A DNA stretch of 16,991 nt from CAG-177 sp964587915 (GCA_964587915.1 CAZPMK010000037.1:1-16991), one strand, 5' to 3'; positions 6,340-15,213 are shown, numbered from the stretch's first letter. The notes: generated by a model not told the origin, from the letters alone. Made by a program: numbers and translations.

Positions 6340-8193
6340 ATGAAGCTCACAATGTCACAAGCACTTGTCAAATTTCTTGACAATCAATACGTCAACTTTG
6401 ACGGTGTTGAAACAAAGTTTGTTGACGGAATATTCGGCATATTCGGTCACGGCTGTGTTGTCGGCATCGGTCAGGCACTCGAACAGGGCGGCCACAATTT
6501 GAAGTTTTATCAGGGCCACAACGAACAGGGAATGGCTCATGCGGCTATAGCTTTTGCAAAGCAGAATAAGCGTCGTCGCATAATTGCCTGCACCTCGTCC
6601 ATAGGTCCCGGTGCTCTCAACATGGTAACCGCCGCAGGTACGGCAACAGCAAACCGTATTCCCCTGCTTCTCCTTCCCGGTGACACCTTTGCCTGCCGTC
6701 AGCCCGACCCCGTTCTTCAGCAAATCGAACAGCCGACGAATTATACCGTAACCGCAAACGATGCTTTCAAGGCAGTTTGTAAATATTGGGACAGAGTGTC
6801 AAGACCCGAGCAGCTCATGACTGCGTGTCTCAACGCAATGCGTGTACTCACCGACCCTGCGCAGACGGGTGCGGTATGCCTTGCAATGCCTCAGGATGTT
6901 GAGGGCGAGGCTTTTGATTATCCCGACTACTTCCTCAAAAAGAGAGTTTGGTATATCGACAGAAGATCTCCCGTTCAGCGTGAAATCGAAGCCGCAGTCA
7001 ATGCAATAATGAGAAGTGAAAAGCCGATTCTTGTCGTGGGCGGCGGCGTTACATATTCCGAGGCATGGGAAACGGCTCAGTTCTTTGCCGAAAAATTCAA
7101 TATCCCCATCACGGAAACTCAAGCGGGCAAGGGAAATATCCGTTGGGATCATCCGCTTAACATGGGCGGTATCGGCGTCACGGGCGGTCCTGCCGCAAAT
7201 GAGCTTGCAAAGCAGACGGATCTCGTTATTGCCGTAGGTACCCGCCTTACAGACTTCACAACCGCTTCAAAGTGGGGCTTCCAAAATCCGAACGTCAGAA
7301 TGCTTTCAATCAACGTTTGCAATTTTGACGCTTTCAAAATGGATGCAACTCCCGTTATTGCAGATGCAAAGGCAGCTCTTCTCGACATCATGGGTGCTCT
7401 TGCAATGAGAGAATACCGTACAACGTGGGGCGATGAGCTTGCTCAGGTCAAGGAAGCATATATTGCGGAAACCGACCGTTGCTACAGCGTATATCTCAAA
7501 GAGGGACTTTCGCAGACCCGTGCTCTCGGCGAAATCAACAAGCTCATTGACAAAGATGCAATTGCCGTTGCTTCTTCGGGAAGTCTCCCCGGCTGTATGC
7601 AAAGACTTTGGCGTTCGTCCGTTCCCGGCTCATATCACATGGAATACGGCTTCTCCTGCATGGGATATGAAATCTGTGGTGCTCTCGGCGTTAAGCTCGC
7701 AGAGCCTGACCGTGAGGTCTATGCCATGGTCGGCGACGGCAGCTTCCTCATGCTTCACAGTGAGCTTTACACCGCCGTTATGGAGGGTGCCAAAATCAAC
7801 ATAATGCTCTTTGACAACTCGGGCTGGGGCTGCATCGAGAATCTCCAAAACAACCAAGGCACCGAAACCTTCGGTACAAGATTCCAAGCTCGTAATCCCA
7901 TTTCCGGTATGCTTGACGGAGCACTTGTTCCCATCGACTTCGCAAAAATTGCCGAGGGCTACGGCTGCAAGGCATACACCGTAACGAATGTTGCAGAGCT
8001 TCGCGATGCTCTCAAGGATTCAAAAAAGCAAAAGGTTCCCTGCCTCTTTGATATCAAGGTTGTTCACAAGAGCATGAGTGACGGCTACGATGCATGGTGG
8101 CGTGTAGGCGTTGCCGAGGTTTCCACAAGTGAAACCGTACAGGCGGCTTATGAAGATATGCAGGCAAATATAGAAAAAGCAAGACTTTACTAA
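6340..8193 (+). CDS. iolD: 3D-(3,5/4)-trihydroxycyclohexane-1,2-dione hydrolase (IolD)
   Basis: Thiamine-diphosphate enzyme of myo-inositol catabolism that hydrolyses the ring of 3D-(3,5/4)-trihydroxycyclohexane-1,2-dione to 5-deoxy-glucuronate; cytoplasmic. The three-domain ThDP architecture is complete in 617 residues (the Bacillus subtilis enzyme is similar at about 637). The N-terminal Pyr domain has the cofactor-activating Glu62 in GHNEQGMAHAA. A middle nucleotide-binding-like domain opens with KPILVVGGGVTY. The C-terminal PP domain has the metal/ThDP motif GDGSF (465-469) through DNSGWG (492-497). The ATG is set by AGGAG 7 bases upstream. First gene of an operon with iolE 18 bases downstream, which acts one step earlier in the pathway. 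Other iol genes (iolG, iolB, iolC, iolJ) are not in the window. Confidence 0.95.
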   Translation: MKLTMSQALVKFLDNQYVNFDGVETKFVDGIFGIFGHGCVVGIGQALEQGGHNLKFYQGHNEQGMAHAAIAFAKQNKRRRIIACTSSIGPGALNMVTAAGTATANRIPLLLLPGDTFACRQPDPVLQQIEQPTNYTVTANDAFKAVCKYWDRVSRPEQLMTACLNAMRVLTDPAQTGAVCLAMPQDVEGEAFDYPDYFLKKRVWYIDRRSPVQREIEAAVNAIMRSEKPILVVGGGVTYSEAWETAQFFAEKFNIPITETQAGKGNIRWDHPLNMGGIGVTGGPAANELAKQTDLVIAVGTRLTDFTTASKWGFQNPNVRMLSINVCNFDAFKMDATPVIADAKAALLDIMGALAMREYRTTWGDELAQVKEAYIAETDRCYSVYLKEGLSQTRALGEINKLIDKDAIAVASSGSLPGCMQRLWRSSVPGSYHMEYGFSCMGYEICGALGVKLAEPDREVYAMVGDGSFLMLHSELYTAVMEGAKINIMLFDNSGWGCIENLQNNQGTETFGTRFQARNPISGMLDGALVPIDFAKIAEGYGCKAYTVTNVAELRDALKDSKKQKVPCLFDIKVVHKSMSDGYDAWWRVGVAEVSTSETVQAAYEDMQANIEKARLY

Positions 8194-8211
8194 TATAACG
8201 GAGGAATAAAT

Positions 8212-9105
8212 ATGCTTAACAAAGAAAAAGTCAGTCTCGCCATCGCTCCCATTGCGTGGACAAATGACGATCTTCCCGATCTCGGTGCGGAAAACACCTT
8301 TGAGCAGTGCGTCAGCGAAATGGCTCTCAGCGGCTTCAAGGGCAGCGAGATAGGTAACAAGTATCCCAAGGATGTAGAAACCCTCAAGCACAAGCTCGAT
8401 GTAAGAGGTCTGCGTATATGCAACGCATGGTTCTCCTCTCTTCTTCTCTCAGACGGCTATGATGCAACGATTGAAGCATTCATCAAGCACAGAGATTTTC
8501 TTCATGCTCTCGGTGCAAAGGTTATCGGTGCTTCCGAGCAGGGTAACTCCATTCAGGGCAAGAGCGTAAGCATTTTCGGTGAGAAGCCCGTTTATACCGA
8601 CGAGCAGTGGGAACTCATTGCTAAGGGCTTTAATGAAATGGGCAGACTTGCAAAAGAAAAGGGTATGTACTTCACCGTTCATCATCACATGGGCACGGGC
8701 GTACAGACAGAGGAAGAAATCGACAAGCTCATGGAGATTACCGATCCCGACCTTGTTTATCTTCTTTATGATACCGGTCATCTTTCATTCTCGGGTGAGG
8801 ATGCAATCGGCGTACTTAAAAAGTATGTAAACAGAGTAAAGCACGTTCACCTTAAGAGCATTCGCCGTGACATCATCAACGAGGGCAAAGAAAAGGGCTG
8901 GAGCTTCCTTGACTGCGTAAGAGCCGGTGCATTTACCGTTCCCGGTGACGGTGACTTTGACTTCACTCCCGTTTTCGATATTCTCTCCGATGCCGATTAT
9001 GAGGGCTGGGTAGTTGTTGAGGCAGAGCAGGATCCCGCAAAGGCAAATCCGTATGAGTATGCTTGCCTTGCAAGAAAATATATCAGCGAAAAAACAGGAC
9101 TTTAA
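8212..9105 (+). CDS. iolE: Inosose dehydratase (IolE)
   Basis: Dehydrates 2-keto-myo-inositol (scyllo-inosose) to 3D-(3,5/4)-trihydroxycyclohexane-1,2-dione, the substrate of IolD; cytoplasmic. The protein is 297 residues, the same as the Bacillus enzyme, and is a single xylose-isomerase-like TIM barrel. Family marks are APIAWTNDDLPDLG at 12-25, FTVHHHMGTGVQT (154-166), YDTGHLSFSGED (186-197, with Asp187 and His190), HVHLKS (211-216) and VVEAEQD (268-274), which supply the divalent-metal ligands and active site. GGAGG lies 7 bases before the ATG, and the gap to iolD is 18 bases, so the two are co-transcribed. A GC-rich hairpin follows the stop. Together IolE and IolD make two consecutive steps; inositol oxidation to the inosose must be encoded elsewhere. 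Confidence 0.95.
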   Translation: MLNKEKVSLAIAPIAWTNDDLPDLGAENTFEQCVSEMALSGFKGSEIGNKYPKDVETLKHKLDVRGLRICNAWFSSLLLSDGYDATIEAFIKHRDFLHALGAKVIGASEQGNSIQGKSVSIFGEKPVYTDEQWELIAKGFNEMGRLAKEKGMYFTVHHHMGTGVQTEEEIDKLMEITDPDLVYLLYDTGHLSFSGEDAIGVLKKYVNRVKHVHLKSIRRDIINEGKEKGWSFLDCVRAGAFTVPGDGDFDFTPVFDILSDADYEGWVVVEAEQDPAKANPYEYACLARKYISEKTGL

Positions 9106-9113
9106 TTAAAACA

Positions 9114-9141
9114 GACCGCCGGGCAAGCTCGGCGGTCCTTT
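9114..9141 (+). terminator. Hairpin after iolE, weak terminator or attenuator
   Basis: A perfect 8-bp stem GACCGCCG / CGGCGGTC (9114-9121, 9130-9137) is followed by only CTTTT before GG. The short T-tract suggests partial termination, with some read-through into the phosphoesterase gene, whose ribosome site GGAG starts at 9143. Confidence 0.6.
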
Positions 9142-9153
9142 TGGAGTGAGAAC

Positions 9154-10836
9154 ATGAAAAAAATACTCAGCATCATTCTCTGCGTTTCCATGCTGCTGTG
9201 CATGATGGTTCCCGCTTTCGCACAGTCTCAAAAAAGCATGGATATCAGCGTTGTAAGCGACATTCATTATTTCCCCGAGGAATATATCGGCAGTCTCAAC
9301 GGCTTTTATTACCGCCGCACCGTCGATAACGATCTGAAGCTCGAGCAGTACGCCGATGAAATCATTGATGAAGCAATAAGAGAAATTCTCGCCAAGGGCT
9401 CAAAATATGTTTTCATAGCTGGCGACAATGCAATGGGATGTGAATATCTCAGCCATCAATTGCTTACCGCAAAGCTCAAAAAGCTCACCGATGCGGGTGT
9501 TAAGGTATACACGATTCCCGGAAATCATGACATTTCAAGACCCGACAAAATATCCAAAAAATTTGTTGTTGATGACCCCTCTGCCACCGTTGTTAAAGCA
9601 GGAAACACCTATGTTGACGACAGAATCGAGGAAGTCAGAGGAACAACAAAGAGCGAATTTGCCGCACTTTACGCCAATTTCGGTTACGGTGATGACAAAA
9701 ACATAATCGCAAGAGACCCCAACGGCTCGCTTTCATATACCGCCGTTCTTGATAACGGCTACCGCCTTATTGCGATAGATGCAAACGAATATGACGGAGA
9801 ACTTTGCACGGGCAAAAAGAAGCTCGAGGGTGAGCTTCTCGAATGGGTAAAGGCTCAAATCAATTCTTGCCGTGAGGCGGGCGATACTCCCCTTCTCATG
9901 ATGCACTACGGTCTTTTGGAAAAATACACCATGCAGTCTGTCATCATGGGCGGTAATTTCCTTGACAACGGTGAAGAGCTTGCAAACGAATTTGCTTCTC
10001 TCGGTGTTCAATATGCTTTTACCGGTCACTCCCATGCAAACGATATTGCCCGTGCCGTTTCCGATTCGGGTGATACGCTGTATGAAATCTGCACAGGCTC
10101 CCTTGTGCTCCACGGTTCACCGATAAGACACATCGAATTTGACGAAACCGATTGCAGCATTCGCACCGTATTCCCCTCCTCCATTGAGGGCATTGACGAT
10201 TATCAGGATTTCTGCCGCGAGTATTATTATGACAACGGCGGTGTTCGCACGATAATTCGCAACAGAGGAATTTTTGATGCGACCGAAGCGGTTGCGGGAT
10301 TTTTGAGCACCGGCGAAGAAAGCTACGAAAAGATTTATGATTTCTTCCTTGAGCTTATGACGATGGTTATTGACGATCTTCTTGCAACCGAGCTTGACCA
10401 CGGAATAACCGTTGAAAAGATGCTTACCGAGATGTACCGTGAGCATTATGCGGGCGATGAAACTCTCACACCTGAAATGAGCGATGCAACCGATACTCTC
10501 CTTAACGGCAAGCGTTTTGAATATGCACTTGATATGGTATTCTCATCAATCAGCATCGTTTCGGGTCTTGAAAACATTTTGAAATTCAATCCCATTCACA
10601 ACACGTTTATTGATGATGCCTTTGAAAAGGTGCTTGCATTCCTTCCTGCCAAGATTCTCGGCATTATATTCGGCGAATTTTGCAGAGGAATATTCATTGA
10701 TACTTATCCGCCCGACAACAACATTGACATTGTAAACGGCGTTGCATACGAGCCGAACGGCACTCCCTGCGTTTCCGCAGAAGAAAGCACGGCAGAGCAG
10801 ATACGCCATTACTTTGATGCATTGTTCTTAATATAA
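9154..10836 (+). CDS. Secreted calcineurin-like metallophosphoesterase
   Basis: A 560-residue exported phosphoesterase. The signal peptide ends PAFA (cleavage about residue 23). The binuclear-metal motifs are all present and in order: SDIH (Asp36, His38), AGDN (Asp91), GNHD (123-126), MMHYG (His251) and GHSHAND (His292, His294). Such enzymes hydrolyse phosphomonoesters or phosphodiesters; substrate is not readable here. Residues about 340-560 are an unassigned, mostly helical C-terminal region. ATG 9154 has GGAG 7 bases upstream. It lies 48 bases after iolE on the same strand with no promoter of its own visible, so it is probably made by read-through of the weak hairpin. That position suggests, but does not prove, release of phosphate from an inositol-containing compound outside the cell. 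Confidence 0.88.
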   Translation: MKKILSIILCVSMLLCMMVPAFAQSQKSMDISVVSDIHYFPEEYIGSLNGFYYRRTVDNDLKLEQYADEIIDEAIREILAKGSKYVFIAGDNAMGCEYLSHQLLTAKLKKLTDAGVKVYTIPGNHDISRPDKISKKFVVDDPSATVVKAGNTYVDDRIEEVRGTTKSEFAALYANFGYGDDKNIIARDPNGSLSYTAVLDNGYRLIAIDANEYDGELCTGKKKLEGELLEWVKAQINSCREAGDTPLLMMHYGLLEKYTMQSVIMGGNFLDNGEELANEFASLGVQYAFTGHSHANDIARAVSDSGDTLYEICTGSLVLHGSPIRHIEFDETDCSIRTVFPSSIEGIDDYQDFCREYYYDNGGVRTIIRNRGIFDATEAVAGFLSTGEESYEKIYDFFLELMTMVIDDLLATELDHGITVEKMLTEMYREHYAGDETLTPEMSDATDTLLNGKRFEYALDMVFSSISIVSGLENILKFNPIHNTFIDDAFEKVLAFLPAKILGIIFGEFCRGIFIDTYPPDNNIDIVNGVAYEPNGTPCVSAEESTAEQIRHYFDALFLI

Positions 10837-10841
10837 AATTC

Positions 10842-10877
10842 AGCACCGTGAGGCTTCGTGCTCCACGGTGCTTGTTT
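10842..10877. terminator. Terminator between convergent operons
   Basis: A 9-bp perfect stem AGCACCGTG / CACGGTGCT (10842-10850, 10864-10872) is followed on the plus strand by TGTTTTAG. On the minus strand it is followed by GAATTTTA. It lies between the stops of the phosphoesterase and the GH38 gene and probably serves both directions, the plus direction better. Confidence 0.75.
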
Positions 10878-10890
10878 TAGTTTATATCGG

Positions 10891-13350
10891 TCAGTCCGTA
10901 ACTCCCTCAAGGAAATCAGTCTCGCGGACAAATCCCTCGCTGTTTATTCTGAACGTTTTGACCTCTTGAGTGCCGAAATCAGCATAGAAGCCGGCATTTG
11001 CGGCATCACATATAATTGAAGCTCTTACGGGGATTCCTGCATTCTCACAAAGACGAATAACAACATCGCCCGAGCCGTCCTCACAGAATTTAAGTGCGGA
11101 AACAGAAATGTTGGGCTTGTTTATTTTTACAAAGCCTTTCTTTTGCGGGAGCTTTCCCTTGTGGTAACCCGACGGAACGGCAACGAGCTTTTGGTTGAGA
11201 ATTTCCGCCTGCCGCTGGACCTCGCTTGCCTCGGCCGCTCCCTTGTGGGGATATACGGCATATTCAAATCTTTGCAATCCCTCATCGGTATAGCTGAAAT
11301 CGGCGGCAGGTCTGTTTGAATAATGGTCGGCAAAAATGCAGTTACGAAGCATGGTAAGACGAAGCGTATTATTGGGGCAATCGTAGCTGTATTTTGCATC
11401 GGTAATAAGGGATACACCGTAACCGTCGGCGGTGACATCGCCCCATGTTAAGGCAGGTTCTTCCTCGCCGTTGCAGGGACGCTTGATATATCCTGCGGGA
11501 ATTTCATAAGTTGATATCGGATTATTTCCCGAAACGGTAACGGGCATTTTTAGAATGGTGAGCGGCTCTTGCCAGAGAACACGGCTCTTGACCCTTATCA
11601 CCTTACTGCCCGCCGCAAGAATGAAGTCCTGCGAAAGATATGAGCCTTTATATGTGTGACGGACTCTTACAACGGCTCTTGCCGCACCGCACTCAACAAG
11701 CTCAATCGAAGCAAGGTCTAACTTTGCAATCTCATCATGGAACTTGAAAATCATGTGTGCCCACGTGTCGGGTTTGCTGTTATCGAAAACTGCGGGAACG
11801 CAAAATTCTCCACCGACATATTCATGACCATCCTCTTTTGAAACAAGGCTCTTTATGCCGCCTGTTTTTTCATCAAAGGAAACACGCAAATATTCATTTT
11901 CAATCGTCAAGCCGTCAGCCGCAACCGCACTTTTAAGCTCGGGAGCATCGGTATATTCGGAGTCAACGTGCCACAGCCAATACACGGCATAGCCGAGAGC
12001 GGGAACCTTTGCGATAAATTCGGTATCAAGGTGTGAATCGTTCGATCTCGACGAACGGACATTCTGGAAAAGAGTATCATTTCCGTCGCTGTCAACAACT
12101 CTTTTTGACGGATGATAGGTTCTGACGGGAGATTCAACGTCAAACGAAAGCGGATTGAACACAACGATGGGTCTCGGGAATTTCAGGTTGCGGCAATGGT
12201 GGCGTTCATTGCAGGTAACGCTGTCGGAAACGCCGTCGAGCCAAGTATCTATATTCAAGGTGAGCTTGAGCATAGCCTTGTTCTCTTCCTTTGCAGCAAC
12301 GGTCATTGCACTGCCCATGGTATCGCGGACATCCTCATACGCTTCCATGATTGAGCAGCCGCAGAAAATATCATGGAATTGATTAAAGCAAACTTCTTTC
12401 CATGCCTCGGCGAATTTTTCGGTTGCGGCAGGCAAATCGGTAATGAGAGCGGCAATTGTGTTCCATTTTTCGGCACTTTTAAGCCAAAATTCAGCCTTTC
12501 TGTTGAGTTGCTTAACAATTGAGGTTGCGGAATAACAGCCGCTTGCATGGTGCTGAAGTTCATCATTCCATACGGGAATATCGAGCTTTTGGGCACACAT
12601 TTCTTCAAAATAAGCCTCGGGAGATGAGAATTTAAGCTCCTCGAAGCCCTCGCCTCTGAGCTTCATAAGGTGTTCGATATCGCCCTTTGACGGTCCGCCG
12701 CCGTGATTTCCTATACCGTAGAAAAGCATCATTCCGTGACCGTTTGCCGCCGCCTTATCCTTATAAAGCTGAGCAGCTCTGTCGAGTGCCTCAGTTCCGC
12801 TTTCGCCGTAGCCCGTGGGTATTCTGTAGGTGAGCACTCTTGAACCGTCGGCACTGTCCCACCAGAACAAATCCTCGGGGATTTCGGCGTTTTCGTGCAT
12901 ACCGGGACGCATCATAACATAGCAACGCATTCCGCTCTTAACAAGGAGCTGGGGCATCATTGCATTGTGACCGAACGAATCGACATTGTAGCCCACTTCG
13001 CATATTCTGCCGAATTTTTCGTAATAATAAAGCTGACTGTAAAGTGCCTGACGAGCAAAGCCCTCTGTGCCGGGCATATTGCAATCGGGCTGAACCCACC
13101 AGCCGTTGACGGGAATCCACTTGCCTTTTTTAACAAGGAATCTGATTTCTTCAAAAAGCTCGGGGTCAATCTCCTCGACCCACCTGTAATAGGAGGCTGA
13201 CGAGCAGGTGAAAATGAACTCATCATATTCTTTGAGCCTGTCAACGGCACTGCGGAAGGTTTGGAGCACTTCACCGCAGCCCTCCTGCCAACGCCAAAGC
13301 CAAATCGGGTCAAGATGTGCGTTACCGATAAGATGAATGTTGTTACTCAT
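10891..13350 (-). CDS. GH38 alpha-mannosidase
   Basis: An 819-residue cytoplasmic glycoside hydrolase family 38 enzyme, a retaining, zinc-dependent alpha-mannosidase that trims mannose from oligosaccharides. The opening NIHLIGNAHLDPIW supplies the zinc ligands His12 and Asp14. NVDSFGHN holds the nucleophile Asp124, which also binds zinc. GNHGGGPSKGDIEH (215-228) is a conserved substrate-pocket segment, and ELQHHASGCYSATS (264-277) should hold the fourth zinc His. The middle and C-terminal beta domains (FNPLSFD, then ENEYLRVSFDEKTGGIKSL) are complete. The longest frame starts with TTG 13368, but its codons contain GGAGGA (13357-13362), so the true start is ATG 13350 with 6-base spacing. Second gene of a pair, 14 bases after the unrecognised gene upstream. 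Linkage specificity is unknown. Confidence 0.95.
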   Translation of the reverse strand: MSNNIHLIGNAHLDPIWLWRWQEGCGEVLQTFRSAVDRLKEYDEFIFTCSSASYYRWVEEIDPELFEEIRFLVKKGKWIPVNGWWVQPDCNMPGTEGFARQALYSQLYYYEKFGRICEVGYNVDSFGHNAMMPQLLVKSGMRCYVMMRPGMHENAEIPEDLFWWDSADGSRVLTYRIPTGYGESGTEALDRAAQLYKDKAAANGHGMMLFYGIGNHGGGPSKGDIEHLMKLRGEGFEELKFSSPEAYFEEMCAQKLDIPVWNDELQHHASGCYSATSIVKQLNRKAEFWLKSAEKWNTIAALITDLPAATEKFAEAWKEVCFNQFHDIFCGCSIMEAYEDVRDTMGSAMTVAAKEENKAMLKLTLNIDTWLDGVSDSVTCNERHHCRNLKFPRPIVVFNPLSFDVESPVRTYHPSKRVVDSDGNDTLFQNVRSSRSNDSHLDTEFIAKVPALGYAVYWLWHVDSEYTDAPELKSAVAADGLTIENEYLRVSFDEKTGGIKSLVSKEDGHEYVGGEFCVPAVFDNSKPDTWAHMIFKFHDEIAKLDLASIELVECGAARAVVRVRHTYKGSYLSQDFILAAGSKVIRVKSRVLWQEPLTILKMPVTVSGNNPISTYEIPAGYIKRPCNGEEEPALTWGDVTADGYGVSLITDAKYSYDCPNNTLRLTMLRNCIFADHYSNRPAADFSYTDEGLQRFEYAVYPHKGAAEASEVQRQAEILNQKLVAVPSGYHKGKLPQKKGFVKINKPNISVSALKFCEDGSGDVVIRLCENAGIPVRASIICDAANAGFYADFGTQEVKTFRINSEGFVRETDFLEGVTD

Positions 13351-13356
13351 GCTTTT

Positions 13357-13362
13357 TCCTCC
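13357..13362 (-). promoter_or_regulatory. Ribosome binding site deciding the GH38 start
   Basis: GGAGGA on the minus strand, 6 bases before ATG 13350, lies inside the longer TTG-initiated frame and overlaps the end region of the upstream gene. It fixes the start at 13350. Confidence 0.85.
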
Positions 13363-13364
13363 TG

Positions 13365-15143
13365 TCAATCAAGAAAACCAAAGTATCTGCCGATCCAATA
13401 TGCAAATGTATATATGTAACAGCTTTCGACAAATCCGATTCCGCCCGAATCCTCATTTTTATATTCAAGCGGATTGCGGTCATATTTCGCAATAAAGGTT
13501 TCATCCGGCGGAAGCAACGCCGACATTTCAAGTTTGCCGTTGCGGAAACGCCTGACGGCGACATCGTGTCTGCCCTTACAGCTAACTCCTGAGGCAAGAC
13601 GGCTTATGTTTGTTCTGTAGAACCATGACTCCAAGCGGTCAAGATCAACCTCGGCATCGGGGCAGGCAATCATGTACGGTATATCGTAGCCGGGATTGTG
13701 CTCTCTCGCCATTGAGGTCTGCCAGCTTTTGAAGCCGTCACGATATTTTTTAAGCAGGGTCTCGTCCTTTTCAAGCAGACAAAGACCGCAGAAAGAACAC
13801 GCGGCAAGCATATGATCACCGAACATGATATTCTCCTGAAAATCAATGCCCATTGAAAGGCATTCCTGATAGAGACGGTCAAAATGCTTCGTTGTAAGCT
13901 CCGCATAGCCCATTTCATTTATAAGACGGTCATAGCTTTCACGCCACTCACCCTCTTCACCGGTAATATACATGGTTACAAGGTGATACATCAAAAGCTC
14001 CGCAGAATTGAGAGCGGCATCGACCCAGCCGAAATCGCTTTCAAAATATCTCGGACTCCATTTAGCCCATGTGGTCGGCTCCCCCGCAAAATCTATAAAT
14101 TCATATCCGCCCTTGATTATGTGGCGAAGCAAGTCCTTTGCGGAAATTTTAATAAGCTCGTCAAGCTCTGCATCATCACAGGCAAGATATTCGTGAGCAA
14201 TAAGCATCTGGATAAAGTGGTGCGTTACCTCGTCGCTGCTCGTATCGGCTTTATAAACAATGCCGTCAATCGTATATCCGAGATCCGTATAAAGTCTTGC
14301 AAGTCTTTCGGGAACCTTTGCCCCCGCATAGGTCTGAGCACCGACACAGCCGCGTCTTCTCGCCTCGGTGGTGTCAAGGCAGGTTGCAACGCCGTTTTCA
14401 ATACGGAAAAACAAGCCGTCATCGGGAACAGGCTCATCGGGACAAAGATAGGTTCTTGCCGCAAAGCCGTCGCCTCTGCACGGAATATGGAGCAAAAGCA
14501 GGCACGCCTCGACCGCACGGGTGGCAATTCTTTTTGCTTCAAGAGTTTCGGGATCATCAGCTCCCTTTTCACGCTTCAACGTAGCATACTTGAAAACCTC
14601 GCCCATTGCAAAGCCTGCAGTAAAACTGCCGTCGTTATCGGAATGTCCGTAATGATGCTTCGAATCAAGGTCTCTCGGAGTTTCAAGGCTTCGCTGGCTG
14701 ACCATTCCTCTACGGTCAACATATCTCAGCGTTTCATCAAGCAGAATGTTACATTTTTCGAGTGCGGAAAGAGATTTCATTTCAATAAACACGACACCGC
14801 TTTCGGTAAGCACCCAGATGCCGCCGTCACGGGGAAGCAAAGCCTTAACGTTGTTATCGGGCAAATCTCTCGGAGCACTGAAATACATTATTCTGTCTTC
14901 TTCACGCTCAGCTTTTTCGTCATATCTCGTAACACCCGTTGACGCACCGAGCCATACGGCATCCTGCGTTGAAGCAGTGATGGTATAATCGCTCTTTTTG
15001 GACGGAAGTGGATACGGAAAATCCTCAAGCTGCGGTCTTTCGTTCTTTGCGGTAAAAAGCTCCTGCGGAATGCGGGAATCATTCAATTCATAAAAGGTAC
15101 GATATCTGTTAAGATGATTTTTTAACTTGATTTTTTTCGTCAT
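13365..15143 (-). CDS. Unrecognised protein, propeller-like N-terminus and alpha/alpha-barrel-like body
   Basis: A 592-residue protein without signal peptide that I cannot place in a named family. Near the N-terminus, AVWLGASTGVTRYD (62-75) and GGIWVLTESGVVFI (107-120) look like two blades of the 'regulator propeller' type (Reg_prop). From about 155 on it is helix-rich and resembles (alpha/alpha)6-barrel carbohydrate enzymes, opening with KHHYGHSDNDGSFTAGFAMG (163-182) and continuing with DEVTHHFIQMLIAHEYL (304-320) and FAGEPTTWAKWSP (352-364). Conserved-looking His, Asp and Trp clusters (HSDNDG, TTWAKW) suggest an active site, but this is inference. The frame opens at GTG 15158; ATG 15143 is preferred, with GAGGTG 4 bases before it. 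It leads the operon with the GH38 mannosidase 14 bases downstream, so a glycan-related cytoplasmic role is likely. Confidence 0.8.
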   Translation of the reverse strand: MTKKIKLKNHLNRYRTFYELNDSRIPQELFTAKNERPQLEDFPYPLPSKKSDYTITASTQDAVWLGASTGVTRYDEKAEREEDRIMYFSAPRDLPDNNVKALLPRDGGIWVLTESGVVFIEMKSLSALEKCNILLDETLRYVDRRGMVSQRSLETPRDLDSKHHYGHSDNDGSFTAGFAMGEVFKYATLKREKGADDPETLEAKRIATRAVEACLLLLHIPCRGDGFAARTYLCPDEPVPDDGLFFRIENGVATCLDTTEARRRGCVGAQTYAGAKVPERLARLYTDLGYTIDGIVYKADTSSDEVTHHFIQMLIAHEYLACDDAELDELIKISAKDLLRHIIKGGYEFIDFAGEPTTWAKWSPRYFESDFGWVDAALNSAELLMYHLVTMYITGEEGEWRESYDRLINEMGYAELTTKHFDRLYQECLSMGIDFQENIMFGDHMLAACSFCGLCLLEKDETLLKKYRDGFKSWQTSMAREHNPGYDIPYMIACPDAEVDLDRLESWFYRTNISRLASGVSCKGRHDVAVRRFRNGKLEMSALLPPDETFIAKYDRNPLEYKNEDSGGIGFVESCYIYTFAYWIGRYFGFLD

Positions 15144-15147
15144 TGTA

Positions 15148-15153
15148 CACCTC
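15148..15153 (-). promoter_or_regulatory. Ribosome binding site deciding the start of the 592-residue gene
   Basis: GAGGTG on the minus strand, 4 bases before ATG 15143 and inside the longer GTG-initiated frame. It supports the shorter protein. Confidence 0.7.
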
Positions 15154-15173
15154 GACACAGTTAATATATATTA

Positions 15174-15202
15174 AATATAACAGAATATAGAAAGATATGC
15201 AA
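15174..15202 (-). promoter_or_regulatory. Sigma-A type promoter of the mannosidase operon
   Basis: On the minus strand, TTGCAT (15197-15202), 17-bp spacer and TATATT (15174-15179). The surrounding bases are AT-rich, so the exact -10 is less certain than the others in the window. Confidence 0.6.
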
Positions 15203-15213
15203 CCGAATTTCGG
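15203..15213. promoter_or_regulatory. Candidate operator palindrome between divergent promoters
   Basis: CCGAA-T-TTCGG, a perfect 11-base palindrome, is the only GC-containing symmetric site in this AT-rich intergenic region. It abuts the -35 of the minus promoter (15197-15202) and lies 10 bases upstream of the plus -35 (15224). It could bind a regulator of both genes. Confidence 0.35.

Noticed and set aside
10117..10446. Minus-strand frames within the phosphoesterase gene
   Set aside because: They are antisense to a gene with all metal motifs intact and have no start signals.
13351..13368. TTG start for the GH38 gene
   Set aside because: It overlaps the stop of the upstream gene and contains the ribosome site for ATG 13350.
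13884..14942. A 352-codon open frame on the plus strand
   Set aside because: It lies entirely antisense to the well-formed 592-residue gene, has no ribosome site or promoter, and its product is a basic, low-complexity-like sequence without family marks. It is a by-product of the codon use on the other strand.
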